Shown here: piece by piece, positions 50,428 to 59,717 of the stretch | Layout of the letters: each line of letters opens with the position of its first letter | Numbering within the stretch: the first letter of the stretch is position 1 | Source of the DNA: SB25 sp029560875 | GTDB taxonomy: Bacteria; Bacteroidota; Bacteroidia; Bacteroidales; Tenuifilaceae | Direction: 5' to 3' | NCBI GenBank assembly: GCA_035388225.1 | Contig: DAOOPM010000015.1 | Span: 1 to 64,000 of the forward strand | Length of the DNA stretch: 64,000 nucleotides | Translations under genes and position numbers: made by a program | The notes under the pieces: model-generated | What the model was told of the DNA's origin: nothing | The model's input: only the letters and a program-made list of their open reading frames with translations | Databases searched by the model: none

Positions 50428-52770
50428 ATGCAAAACATTAGAGCTACTATTCAAAAATTACTACTTCTTTTATTCTTCTCGCTAAGTTCTAGTTTAATTT
50501 TTTCACAAGACAAGTTTGGTATAAGTGGATATCTAAAGGATTCTAGTACAGGCGAGGCATTAATTGGAGCAACTATTTACATTAAAGGAACTAATATTGG
50601 AACATCTACCAATAGTTACGGTTTCTACTCGCTAAACCTACCTAAAGGTGACTATACCGTAGTCTTTAGCTACATCAGCTACAACAATATTGAGAAAGAA
50701 ATTTCGCTAAACAAAGGAACCCAAATTGATATTGAATTACAGCCCGAGAGCGTTCAAATTGGCGAGGTTGTAATTAAGCGCGAAAAGGCTAATGCCAACG
50801 TTGCCCGTCCGGAGATGAGCGTGGTTAAGTTGGAGATGAAGAAAATACGTCAAATCCCTGCACTGATGGGCGAAGTGGATGTTATAAAAGCCATACAACT
50901 TTTACCTGGGGTAGTGAGTGCTGCCGAGGGTTCATCAGGATTCAGCGTGCGTGGTGGCGCAATTGACCACAACCTTATTCTTTTAGATGAAGCCACAGTT
51001 TACAACGCATCTCACCTTTTGGGATTTTTTTCTGTATTCAACAACGATGCAATAAAGGATGTTAAGCTCTACAAGGGCGATATGCCTGCATCAATGGGTG
51101 GCCGTTTGGCATCGGTGCTCGATATTAGAATGAAGGAAGGTAACTCTAAGCAATTTGCAGTTACTGGCGGCATAGGAACGCTATCGAGCAGGTTAACTTT
51201 GGAAGGACCAATTGTTAAGGATAAAAGTTCCTTTATGATTGCAGGCCGAAGAACCTACTTGGATTTAATGTTTCCGTTCCTTTCCAACGAGGATATGCGC
51301 GACAATAAAATGTACTTCTACGACCTAAATGCCAAAGTTAACTATACAATCAACAGCAATAACCGAATTTTTGTATCGGGGTATTTTGGTCGCGATTTGT
51401 TTAAGAATGGAATGATGGGGTTTGGTTACGGCAATAGAACATTTACCACTCGCTGGAACCATATTTTTGGCAACAGCCTGTTTATGAATTTAACCCTACT
51501 AAGAAGTAACTATAACTATTTTTTAGGTGCCGACTCAAACGATGCTAATGCTTTCCAGTGGGATTCTGAGATGAAGGAAACCACTGTCAAATTAGACTTT
51601 ACCTATAATGCTAACTCTAATAACAGCATCAAGTTTGGAGTTAGTTCATCATTACTATCATTTAGCCCAGGAATTGTAAAGGGTACCAATGATGAATCGT
51701 TTATTAAAAGATGGGAAATGCCTGAGAGTTATGGATTAGAGCATGCCATATATATATCGAATGAACAAAAAGTATCAAAATTTATTTTTAAGTACGGTTT
51801 ACGCGTTTCTGCGTTCCAGAATATGGGTGAAGCTGAATCGCTAATACTCGATAATAATTACAAAGTGATTGGTAAAAACTCCTATAAATCGGGCGAGATA
51901 TACCACACTTACATTAGTCCAGAACCACGTCTTGGTATTACATACCTAATTAACGATTACAGTTCCGTAAAAACAAGTTATTCGCATACTGTTCAGTATC
52001 TTCAGCAAGCATCAAACTCCAATGCAGGTAGCCCTTTGGATGTATGGTTTGCAGCATCGCCAAATATTAAACCACAAGTTGCCGACCAATGGGCGGTTGG
52101 GTATTTCCGAAACTTTTTTGACAACTCTCTGGAAACTTCTGCCGAGATTTTCTACAAAAAAATGGATAACCTGATAGATTTCAAGGACTTTGCACAACTA
52201 TTGCTCAACGATGAAATTGAGGCCGATATCCGTGCAGGAAAAGGCCATTCCTATGGATTTGAACTCTACAGTAGGTTTGCGCGTGAAAAGTTTGATGGCT
52301 GGGTTAGCTACACCTTCTCCAGAACATTTAGGGAAACTCCAGAGGTAAACCTTGGAAATACCTACAAGGCTTCGTACGATAAGCCACATAACCTATCCGT
52401 TGTTTTTAGTTATAATTTCAACAAGCGGGTTAGCCTATCGGCCAACTGGCAGCTATCAACGGGCAAAGCCTACTCAAAACCCGTTGCTCGTGCCGAAATA
52501 GAGAAGGTTATCATTCCTCTTTACTCTGAAAGGAATGATGGACGATTTCCTTTATACCACCGCTTGGATATGTCGTTGACAATAAAATCGAAAAAGAATT
52601 TCAATAGACGATACCAAGGTGAATGGAACTTCTCCGTGATAAACGCATATAATCGGAAAAACCCTTGGACAATAATGTTCCTTCAGGATAAAGATGACCC
52701 AAATAAAACTTATGCTGAGATGATTTATTTTCCAATGATTCCTTCGTTCACTTACAATTTAAAATTTTAA
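50428..52770 (+). CDS. TonB-dependent receptor with carboxypeptidase-like domain
   Basis: 780 residues: signal peptide (about 1-27), CarboxypepD-like beta domain (GISGYLKDSSTGEALIGATIYIKGTNIGTSTNSYGFYSLNLPKG), plug (IRQIPALMGEVDVIKAIQLLPGV, SVRGGAIDHNLILLDEATVYN), and outer-membrane barrel. It is followed 12 bases later by a DUF4249 lipoprotein gene. This pairing is common in Bacteroidota and reflects uptake of a ligand that cannot be told here; the genes are distinct from SusC/SusD. Confidence 0.9.
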   Translation: MQNIRATIQKLLLLLFFSLSSSLIFSQDKFGISGYLKDSSTGEALIGATIYIKGTNIGTSTNSYGFYSLNLPKGDYTVVFSYISYNNIEKEISLNKGTQIDIELQPESVQIGEVVIKREKANANVARPEMSVVKLEMKKIRQIPALMGEVDVIKAIQLLPGVVSAAEGSSGFSVRGGAIDHNLILLDEATVYNASHLLGFFSVFNNDAIKDVKLYKGDMPASMGGRLASVLDIRMKEGNSKQFAVTGGIGTLSSRLTLEGPIVKDKSSFMIAGRRTYLDLMFPFLSNEDMRDNKMYFYDLNAKVNYTINSNNRIFVSGYFGRDLFKNGMMGFGYGNRTFTTRWNHIFGNSLFMNLTLLRSNYNYFLGADSNDANAFQWDSEMKETTVKLDFTYNANSNNSIKFGVSSSLLSFSPGIVKGTNDESFIKRWEMPESYGLEHAIYISNEQKVSKFIFKYGLRVSAFQNMGEAESLILDNNYKVIGKNSYKSGEIYHTYISPEPRLGITYLINDYSSVKTSYSHTVQYLQQASNSNAGSPLDVWFAASPNIKPQVADQWAVGYFRNFFDNSLETSAEIFYKKMDNLIDFKDFAQLLLNDEIEADIRAGKGHSYGFELYSRFAREKFDGWVSYTFSRTFRETPEVNLGNTYKASYDKPHNLSVVFSYNFNKRVSLSANWQLSTGKAYSKPVARAEIEKVIIPLYSERNDGRFPLYHRLDMSLTIKSKKNFNRRYQGEWNFSVINAYNRKNPWTIMFLQDKDDPNKTYAEMIYFPMIPSFTYNLKF

Positions 52771-52782
52771 ACTAGGCTTGCC

Positions 52783-53697
52783 ATGAAACGTATGAAAATT
52801 ACAAAATATATCTACCTAACAATATCGATGTTTGCTATTACATCGTGTACCGAGAGAATGAGTATTGAGTTAGATAGTATTCCTCCTAAAATAGTGGTTT
52901 ACGGAAGTATTACTACCGATACAATAGCTCACAAAATTAGAATTGTTCAAACTGCAGATTACTTTAGCAATAATCCTTCTCAATTAATATCAGGAGCAAC
53001 CCTAAGCATTTCCGATGGTGTAAATGTTTTTCCTTTAACTGAAAGTATTACTGAGCCTGGGAACTACTATACACAACCCGATGTTTATGGTGAACTAGGC
53101 AAGACCTACACTCTTACTGCTGAAAATGTTGCTATGGTTGGCGATGATGTGGTATATGACTTAACCGCAGAATCAGCAATTCCATCCTTGGATGCAGATT
53201 ATCAAACCAAATACTTGGACTCAATAAACGTTTTGTATAACACTCAATGGGATGGTTGGTATGTAAACGGTTGGGCTAACGAACCCGAGGACCAAAAGAA
53301 CTTCTATATGTTTAAGGTTTACATAAACGATGTACTTTATAGCGATTCCTTAAACAATATAATTATCTCGGACGATAAACTTATAAATGGAACTTCAACT
53401 AATGGAGCAGCCCTTTATTTTATTGAAGACCCCGACACTCTAAAACCTGGCTACAAGGTTACATTGGAGTTATCTGTAATACCTGAGGATTACTTCAGGT
53501 TTATAACCGAAATACAAACAAGTTCTCAACCTCAAATACCTTTGTTTAGTGCTCCTCCTGCAAATGCACGAACAAATTTAAATAATGGAGCTATAGGATA
53601 TTTCTCAGCATACGCTGTAATTCGAAGTTCCTATATTGTTAAGCAATCCGATATCGATACCAAAAACAAACTAATGGGCAAAAAGAGCGGAAGTTAA
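52783..53697 (+). CDS. DUF4249 lipoprotein, partner of the TonB receptor
   Basis: 304 residues with a lipobox (ITSC, lipid Cys about 22). The mature part begins TERMSIELDSIPPKIVVYGSI, the usual DUF4249 start, and carries beta-sandwich features. It is on the short side for the family. It is expected to sit on the surface as the capture partner of the receptor. Its stop codon lies inside a terminator hairpin. Confidence 0.82.
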   Translation: MKRMKITKYIYLTISMFAITSCTERMSIELDSIPPKIVVYGSITTDTIAHKIRIVQTADYFSNNPSQLISGATLSISDGVNVFPLTESITEPGNYYTQPDVYGELGKTYTLTAENVAMVGDDVVYDLTAESAIPSLDADYQTKYLDSINVLYNTQWDGWYVNGWANEPEDQKNFYMFKVYINDVLYSDSLNNIIISDDKLINGTSTNGAALYFIEDPDTLKPGYKVTLELSVIPEDYFRFITEIQTSSQPQIPLFSAPPANARTNLNNGAIGYFSAYAVIRSSYIVKQSDIDTKNKLMGKKSGS

Positions 53698-53712
53698 TTC
53701 CGCTCTTTCTTT
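53682..53712. terminator. bidirectional terminator between DUF4249 and ABC genes
   Basis: Arms AAAGAGCGGA (53682-53691) and TCCGCTCTTT (53699-53708), seven-base loop. T-rich sequence follows on the plus strand and A-rich precedes it, so both convergent genes can use it. It overlaps the DUF4249 stop codon. Confidence 0.85.
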
Positions 53713-56700
53713 TAGCTTGGTAGATATCTTGATATTCTATTGGTAAGTTTCCTGAACTTGAATCGCTCCACAAACTTGTTAACTACCCTAAACATATCGC
53801 TCCAAAGAGTAAAGTAGAATAACCCTGTCATTATCCAAATGGCAAATAGGTTGAACCAAAAGGTTGAAATATAAATTGATCCAATACGTTTATACGCAGC
53901 AAAAAGTTGAGCTCGTCCTATTTTTGATGATGGGATGGCATAAATAGGTTCGTAGCGTCTCATCAATCTATCCCCAACCACTTCTATTTTCTGAATTTCG
54001 TTACGGTTGGTAACAAGATTTTCCACGCCTTTATTATGGTAATTCCTGCTTAACTCAAAAACGGCATCGTTGCTGCCCAGCTTCACAGCAAGAGTTTTTA
54101 ATTTATCATCTCTCTTTTCAATAATCTCCCTATATACAATATTGAAGTGATTTTTGAGTGTGTCGAGTTTTTGGTTTGTAATGTTGAGGTAATCAACATT
54201 AACAGTTTCTGGATATAGAAAAGTTGTATTTGGGTATGAAAAACCATGAATTGGGAAGTTTTCTTCTAATAAACTCACTTCGTTTCTAATAATACTTAGG
54301 TCTTTATCAATTCTTGGTGTTTTGCGGCTTAGGGTTAAATCAACCGATACCTCGTTAACAAGCGATTGCAATTTTGGGATCAAAAAGGAAGAGTTATAGT
54401 TGCTGTTGCTTAACTGTGTGTTTAAATCAAAAAATTCTCTATTATACTTGTTGGTTTTAAACTGTTGAACACAAAGGGCTTCGTACGACCAGCGGCTAAG
54501 CATAATATCGCCAACAACTGGAACAAATTCAGGATGCGAAATTGTTTTATGGAGTTTATTAAAATTCACAATAACCCCGCTAAATAAGAGTTGTGGCACT
54601 AGTACTATTGGTATAAGAACATAAATGGCTACAACTGAATTCAATGCTGCCGACAGGTTCAGGCCAATTAGGTTTGAGCAAAAGGCTGTAGAAAAGAGTA
54701 TAAGCCAGTGGCTCCAGAACATCCCTTTTATCTCAAGAATTCCATGCCCTATAACTACAAACATTAACGATTGTAATGCCGAAAAAATGAAAAGGACAAT
54801 AATCTTTGAGTTGATATAACTAAAGTAGCTGAGATTCAGGAATTTTTCGCGGTACAGAATTTTTCTATCTTTTATAATCTCCTCAGCGCTTATGGTTAGA
54901 CCTAAAAACATCATGGCCACAACGCTCATAAAGAGAAAACTTGGAATATTGTCGTTTTCACTGAAAAGGTACGCGTTTGGGTCTGTAAGGGTTCCATGAA
55001 GATATTTGGTAAAATACCCAATAATAACCGCTAGAATAGGAGCGGCGATTAAACTGATATTGATAAACTGAGAATTGGCGAGTTTACTTCGGAGGTTACG
55101 CCTAAAGTAAATCCACATCTGCTTGGGTCGCGAAGGAATTTTGAAATTATTAGGTGGAATTGGACTTACACAAGGTGGTAAGTAGATATTCAGTTTCTTT
55201 TCAATATTATTTAGGTATAAGTCGTACCACTCACGGGCTGAACGTTTTCTCTTTCGGGTAAGTTTGCCGTACTCATTTACAACACGAGCCTCAACTACCC
55301 TTAGAATAATATCGGTATTTACGTTACCGCAGGTAATACATTCGCTCTCCTCGGGCTTAAGGAAATTTCCCATTTGCTTGAAGTAAACCACCGCATCCAT
55401 TGGGTTTCCTTGGAATATTGGTCTTCCACCATGGTCAAGAACAATAATCTTATCGAACAACTTAAATACATCCGAGGAGGGCTGGTGGATATTGGCAAAA
55501 ACAATCTTCCCTTTAAACGATTGCTTCTTTAGCAAAAGCATAATGCGCTCCGAGTCCATCGACGATAAACCCGAGGTGGGTTCATCGACAAATAGAACCG
55601 ATGGCTCACGCATTAGTTCCATGGCCATATTTAATCGCTTTCGCTGTCCTCCACTGATGTACTTGTTTAGTGGGTCGCCTACTCTCAAATCCCTTGCCTC
55701 AACAAGGTCAAAATCATTTAATGTCTTATCAATTAGTTCGCTAAGCGCTTGCTTGTCTATATTGCTAAAGCAGAGCGATGCGTTGTAGTATAGGTTTTGG
55801 TAAACTGTAAGTTCATCAACCAATAGGTCATCCTGAGGGACATATCCAATTACACCTTCAAGTTCGGCCTTGTTCTCATTAATATCGTAACCGTTTATTA
55901 AAACTTTACCATTGGCTGGTTTTAAATTCCCATTTAGTAGATTCAAAAGGGTTGATTTTCCTACACCACTTCCACCCATTATACCAATTAACTGTCCAGA
56001 ATAGGCTGTGAAAGAGAATGGGTATATCCCATTCTTACTTCCTTTGTGCTGATACTCAATATCCTTAACCACCATTGATACAAAAGGGCGGTTCGGATCC
56101 TGAATAAAGGCCGATGAAACCCGACTATAGTATATGGGGGAAATTCTTTCGCCTCGAATAACAGATCCTGCTCCAAAAATGTAAGTTCTTCCAGGTTTGA
56201 TATTCCTGCTATTTAAGAATAACTCGCTATCGCCGAAGTATTTGATTAAGAATGTGTTTGTACTCGAAATTCGGAGAACGTAAATTTGTCCATTTAAACG
56301 TTCATTGGTAATATGTTTTATTTCTGAAGTGGCAAAGTCTTTGTTCGAATCAATAAGTAAAACTTGCTGATTCCATGGTATTTGGCTATTGCTTTCGCTC
56401 AGAATAAAATCTTTGCCATTCTCAAACTCAAACTCTCTAATGTTGAATAGCGTTGCAACATCTTTAACAAATTCAATGCGTAACGGAGTGCTAATTTTAC
56501 TATCGCCAATAAATTCAATAAGTTGAAGTATAAGCCAAACTTTCTGATTCTGCTCAAACTCTGTATTTATGGATTCAACTATTGTTTTAATTACATCAGA
56601 ATCTACAACAAAGTCTAGATCGGAATTCTGTTCTAATTGATATAAATTGATGTATTCTCTGAACTTGGTAAGGAAGATGTTGGTTTGCTCTTTCCCAAAA

Positions 56701-56816
56701 TCGTGTAGTAAATAATCCTCAAGCACATCGGCAGTAAGTCGTGCTGCGCCTTTGCGATCGATACTAATCACAAAGGCAAAGAGTTTCATTAATGCTTTCA
56801 GCAACGATTCGCTCAT
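53712..56816 (-). CDS. ABCG-like ABC transporter with TerB-like and FHA-like N-terminus
   Basis: 1034 residues. About 1-130 is a helical domain resembling TerB. About 165-235 is a beta-rich stretch with SRNIKPGRTYIFGAGSV, FHA-like. The nucleotide-binding domain has Walker A GGSGVGKST (281-289), signature ISGGQRKRLN and FVDEPTSGLSS. It is followed by ABC2 membrane helices in one chain, with a long soluble insert in the last part. A CITCG pair occurs between ATPase and membrane parts. ABCG order (ATPase first) indicates export or lipid movement; substrate unknown. Confidence 0.86.
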   Translation of the reverse strand: MSESLLKALMKLFAFVISIDRKGAARLTADVLEDYLLHDFGKEQTNIFLTKFREYINLYQLEQNSDLDFVVDSDVIKTIVESINTEFEQNQKVWLILQLIEFIGDSKISTPLRIEFVKDVATLFNIREFEFENGKDFILSESNSQIPWNQQVLLIDSNKDFATSEIKHITNERLNGQIYVLRISSTNTFLIKYFGDSELFLNSRNIKPGRTYIFGAGSVIRGERISPIYYSRVSSAFIQDPNRPFVSMVVKDIEYQHKGSKNGIYPFSFTAYSGQLIGIMGGSGVGKSTLLNLLNGNLKPANGKVLINGYDINENKAELEGVIGYVPQDDLLVDELTVYQNLYYNASLCFSNIDKQALSELIDKTLNDFDLVEARDLRVGDPLNKYISGGQRKRLNMAMELMREPSVLFVDEPTSGLSSMDSERIMLLLKKQSFKGKIVFANIHQPSSDVFKLFDKIIVLDHGGRPIFQGNPMDAVVYFKQMGNFLKPEESECITCGNVNTDIILRVVEARVVNEYGKLTRKRKRSAREWYDLYLNNIEKKLNIYLPPCVSPIPPNNFKIPSRPKQMWIYFRRNLRSKLANSQFINISLIAAPILAVIIGYFTKYLHGTLTDPNAYLFSENDNIPSFLFMSVVAMMFLGLTISAEEIIKDRKILYREKFLNLSYFSYINSKIIVLFIFSALQSLMFVVIGHGILEIKGMFWSHWLILFSTAFCSNLIGLNLSAALNSVVAIYVLIPIVLVPQLLFSGVIVNFNKLHKTISHPEFVPVVGDIMLSRWSYEALCVQQFKTNKYNREFFDLNTQLSNSNYNSSFLIPKLQSLVNEVSVDLTLSRKTPRIDKDLSIIRNEVSLLEENFPIHGFSYPNTTFLYPETVNVDYLNITNQKLDTLKNHFNIVYREIIEKRDDKLKTLAVKLGSNDAVFELSRNYHNKGVENLVTNRNEIQKIEVVGDRLMRRYEPIYAIPSSKIGRAQLFAAYKRIGSIYISTFWFNLFAIWIMTGLFYFTLWSDMFRVVNKFVERFKFRKLTNRISRYLPS

Positions 56817-57013
56817 AAAATGTTATTTACCTAGCAAAAATAATTATTATTTAATCGGAGATACTTTTTGAATTAAGAATTTAGTTAACAAAGAGGATGT
56901 ATAAATATTAACAAAGAACTAGGTTGGAACTATGAACTTATTTCTTAATATTTTGCGTTGTATCTAAATTTTTGTAAATTTCATTCACTCTCAGAAATTT
57001 AACACGTAAAACA

Positions 57014-57910
57014 ATGAGCAAGGATAAAAAAGAAAAGAAGCATAAAAAGGATAAGGATGAGAATAAGCATAAGGGAAAAAAACATGCTGTTCTATCGTTA
57101 GACGATCATTACGAACTTGTTGAGTCGCATCCCGAAAAGATTGACAAAAAATTCTACGAAAAGGAGATAGAACGACTCCATATTGAACTCAACAAACTTT
57201 TAGAATGGATTAAGTTCAAAAAGTTGAAAGTTGTGCTAATTTTTGAGGGGCGCGATGCTGCGGGAAAAGGTGGTGTTATTAAAACTATCTCCGAAAGACT
57301 TAATCCTCGCTCATGCAGAATTGTTGCATTAGGCGTTCCTACTGAGAAAGAAAAAACTCAATGGTATTTTCAACGCTACGTTGCTCATTTACCTGCTGCA
57401 GGCGAAATGGTCCTTTTTGACAGGAGTTGGTACAATAGGGCTGGGGTCGAAAAAGTCATGGGATTCTGTAATGAGGAGGAGTACTTAGAGTTTTTGAGGT
57501 CGTGTCCAGAGTATGAGCGAATGTTGGTGCGTTCCGATATAATTCTCATTAAATATTGGTTTTCGGTAAGCGATATAGAGCAGGAACGTCGGTTCCATGA
57601 GAGGATTGAAGATCCTACCAAGCGGTGGAAGTTAAGTCCTATGGATGTTGAGTCGCGCAACCGTTGGGTGGAATACTCAAAAGCCAAGGATGAGATGTTT
57701 GCTCATACCGATATAAAACAAGCCCCTTGGTGGGTTGTACGTGCCGACGATAAGCGCAGAGCAAGGCTAAACTGTATTAGCCATCTTTTAAGTCTAATTC
57801 CATACGAGGATTTAACTCCACCTCCAATTAAACTTGAGCCTCGCAGGGAGGATAATTCTTATATTCGGCCACCAATTACTGACCAGAATTTTGTACCAGA
57901 AGTGTATTGA
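57014..57910 (+). CDS. ppk2: polyphosphate kinase 2
   Basis: 298 residues. The first 28 are almost all Lys, Asp and Glu (charged tail). IFEGRDAAGKGGVIK is the Walker A, LFDRSWYNRAGVEKVMGF the Walker B region and QERRFHERIEDPTKRWKLSP the lid. The single PPK2 domain of class I type phosphorylates nucleoside diphosphates from polyphosphate or the reverse. Single gene ended by a terminator. Confidence 0.93.
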   Translation: MSKDKKEKKHKKDKDENKHKGKKHAVLSLDDHYELVESHPEKIDKKFYEKEIERLHIELNKLLEWIKFKKLKVVLIFEGRDAAGKGGVIKTISERLNPRSCRIVALGVPTEKEKTQWYFQRYVAHLPAAGEMVLFDRSWYNRAGVEKVMGFCNEEEYLEFLRSCPEYERMLVRSDIILIKYWFSVSDIEQERRFHERIEDPTKRWKLSPMDVESRNRWVEYSKAKDEMFAHTDIKQAPWWVVRADDKRRARLNCISHLLSLIPYEDLTPPPIKLEPRREDNSYIRPPITDQNFVPEVY

Positions 57911-57928
57911 TTAACATTATATAGTTTA

Positions 57929-57965
57929 TCCCTTTAAGGGTTCAAAAACCCTTGAAGGGATTTTA
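57929..57965. terminator. terminator of ppk2, shared with convergent gene
   Basis: Arms 57929-57942 (TCCCTTTAAGGGTT) and 57947-57960 with one mismatch, four-base loop, then TTTT. Its core AACCCTTGAAGGG resembles the hairpin at 19131-19163. Confidence 0.8.
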
Positions 57966-58550
57966 CTCAAATAGAATGCTCTTGATTTTCTTTAGTTTAT
58001 CACCTTTGATGGTAAAGGTAACTACTTTGGATCCGTAGTAAAATCGGAAGTTAAGTTCTCCGGTGTTTTTAATGGCATTAACTAATTCTGGCTGTAAAGT
58101 TGATATAAACTTATCTTCGTACCATAATTTATCAACTACTTTTACATTTTTCGATAATGTGTCAGTACTTGAGGTTGATGATTGCTTGGTTACTTTTTGT
58201 TGCCTAAAATCCGAGGTGTTAGAGTTTATCTCCAAAGGAAATATTTTGAACATCGCTTTTGCATATGCATTGGTATCTCTTGAAAAAGTTGATGAAGAGC
58301 GCTCAATAACCCAGTATACTTTTACTATATCAAAATCAACTCCTTTTTCTCTTACAAAAGATATTTCGGTGGATTCAATACCACTATTCCATTCATCGGG
58401 ACTTAATGCAAAAGAATAGGATGAACGATTCGTCTTTTTGTATTCGTCGTTGTAGTTTTTGTACTGATAATGGTCCAATACAGAGGTTGAAATACATCCG
58501 TAAAAAAAAACTGCAATAAGAATTAGGCTTAAACTTAAGTATGATTTCAT
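57963..58550 (-). CDS. hypothetical lipoprotein
   Basis: 195 residues from the ATG at 58550, which gives a lipobox (FFYGC, lipid Cys about 19). An upstream ATG at 58604 adds residues that do not look like a signal peptide. The mature protein is beta-rich, polar and Ser/Thr-rich; no family recognised. It lies between the thioesterase and ppk2 genes. Confidence 0.7.
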   Translation of the reverse strand: MKSYLSLSLILIAVFFYGCISTSVLDHYQYKNYNDEYKKTNRSSYSFALSPDEWNSGIESTEISFVREKGVDFDIVKVYWVIERSSSTFSRDTNAYAKAMFKIFPLEINSNTSDFRQQKVTKQSSTSSTDTLSKNVKVVDKLWYEDKFISTLQPELVNAIKNTGELNFRFYYGSKVVTFTIKGDKLKKIKSILFE

Positions 58551-58606
58551 AGTTAGAATGTAATGATTACAATTTTCAATAACATTTTTTATGCCAGAAA
58601 CCATGT

Positions 58607-59002
58607 TTAAATAAATTCCTTAAGTCCAGGTATATCATCAATTTTCATAGGTCGGCCATTTCTAAGTCCAACTCCAATAACATCAGCCTTAACAGCGGTT
58701 TTACCTTCGGGTAATTTAATGGCCTCCTGCTCAAAAATCATCCTTAAATGTCCCTCTCGCCTAGTTTTTAGCCTAACCATAAATTTGTCGCCGCTAGTAA
58801 GGGAATGTTTGTAGTCAATCTCGATTCGCGATACAACCAAATCAATCCCCTCGTTGTGTAGTTTTGCAAAATCAATTCCTTTGTCGAGCAAGTATTTATG
58901 TCGAGCATGCTCTAAATAGTTAAGGTAGACTGAGTTATTAACAATTCCTTGTAAATCACACTCGTAATCGCGTACTTCAAATTCTAGTTCGTATACTTCC
59001 AT
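58607..59002 (-). CDS. YbgC-like acyl-CoA thioesterase
   Basis: 131 residues of 4HBT hot-dog fold. VRDYECDLQGIVNNSVYLNYLEHARHKYL holds the catalytic Asp and the conserved hot-dog helix (YbgC pattern DYxxxGIVxxxxYLxYxE). Hydrolyses an acyl-CoA; the natural acyl group is unknown. On the minus strand with YhcH upstream by 75 bases. Confidence 0.9.
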   Translation of the reverse strand: MEVYELEFEVRDYECDLQGIVNNSVYLNYLEHARHKYLLDKGIDFAKLHNEGIDLVVSRIEIDYKHSLTSGDKFMVRLKTRREGHLRMIFEQEAIKLPEGKTAVKADVIGVGLRNGRPMKIDDIPGLKEFI

Positions 59003-59077
59003 GTTTTGGGTATATTGAGATGATTTGTTATTAAGTTATTAAGTTATTGAGTTGCTTAACTAATTAGGTGTCACTTA

Positions 59078-59536
59078 TTACACGTCACCATCGGTCACTA
59101 ACACCTTAAAAACCACTTTCTTAATAACACCTTCGCCAATAAGCGGAGCGTGTGCATCATTGGGAAAAAAAATTGCGAAGTAGTTGGTCGGTACCTTAAA
59201 GTAGTTAATGGGCTTATCATCGAAAAAAACGTAATCTTTTTCCTTGTCGAAAGGGGCTTGTGGTGAGCGGCAGTCCTCTCGACTTCGCCAACCCATAGTC
59301 TCTTCGCCCTGAAGGCAAATCTGAATATCGATATACCTATCGTGAGCCTCTAGCAATGCCTCTTCCTTAGTTTTCGCCTTGTTGAACGATGGAATTGCGA
59401 ATAGATTTTCGCCATCAATATAAACGCGTTCACCTGGATTGCTAAAATCCAAAGTAATTAACGCCTGCTCAACTTTCTCGAATAGTGGGTGAAGGTTAAT
59501 ATATGTTCCGAACTCATTTAATGGTGCTACTATCAT
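59078..59536 (-). CDS. YhcH/YjgK/YiaL family protein
   Basis: 152 residues of the YhcH (DUF386) cupin-like group: EAHDRYIDIQICLQGEETMGW and NYFAIFFPNDAHAPLIGEG with metal-ligand His residues. Members are linked to sialic-acid or sugar handling, as anomerase- or isomerase-like proteins. No sugar operon is adjacent here. A family member with unassigned activity. Confidence 0.88.
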   Translation of the reverse strand: MIVAPLNEFGTYINLHPLFEKVEQALITLDFSNPGERVYIDGENLFAIPSFNKAKTKEEALLEAHDRYIDIQICLQGEETMGWRSREDCRSPQAPFDKEKDYVFFDDKPINYFKVPTNYFAIFFPNDAHAPLIGEGVIKKVVFKVLVTDGDV

Positions 59537-59717
59537 TGCTTTAGGATTTACTGTAATGATTACAAAACTAGTAATAATAATTAAACGGATGCTAATCCAT
59601 GCGTTTCAAGCATAATTGTTTGACAAAATAAATGCTATTATTTTTTCGTTGTTTTAATCCAATTTCTATCTTTAAACCATTAATCTTTTGAAGAATCACA
59701 CTGAAAAATAACGTGTC

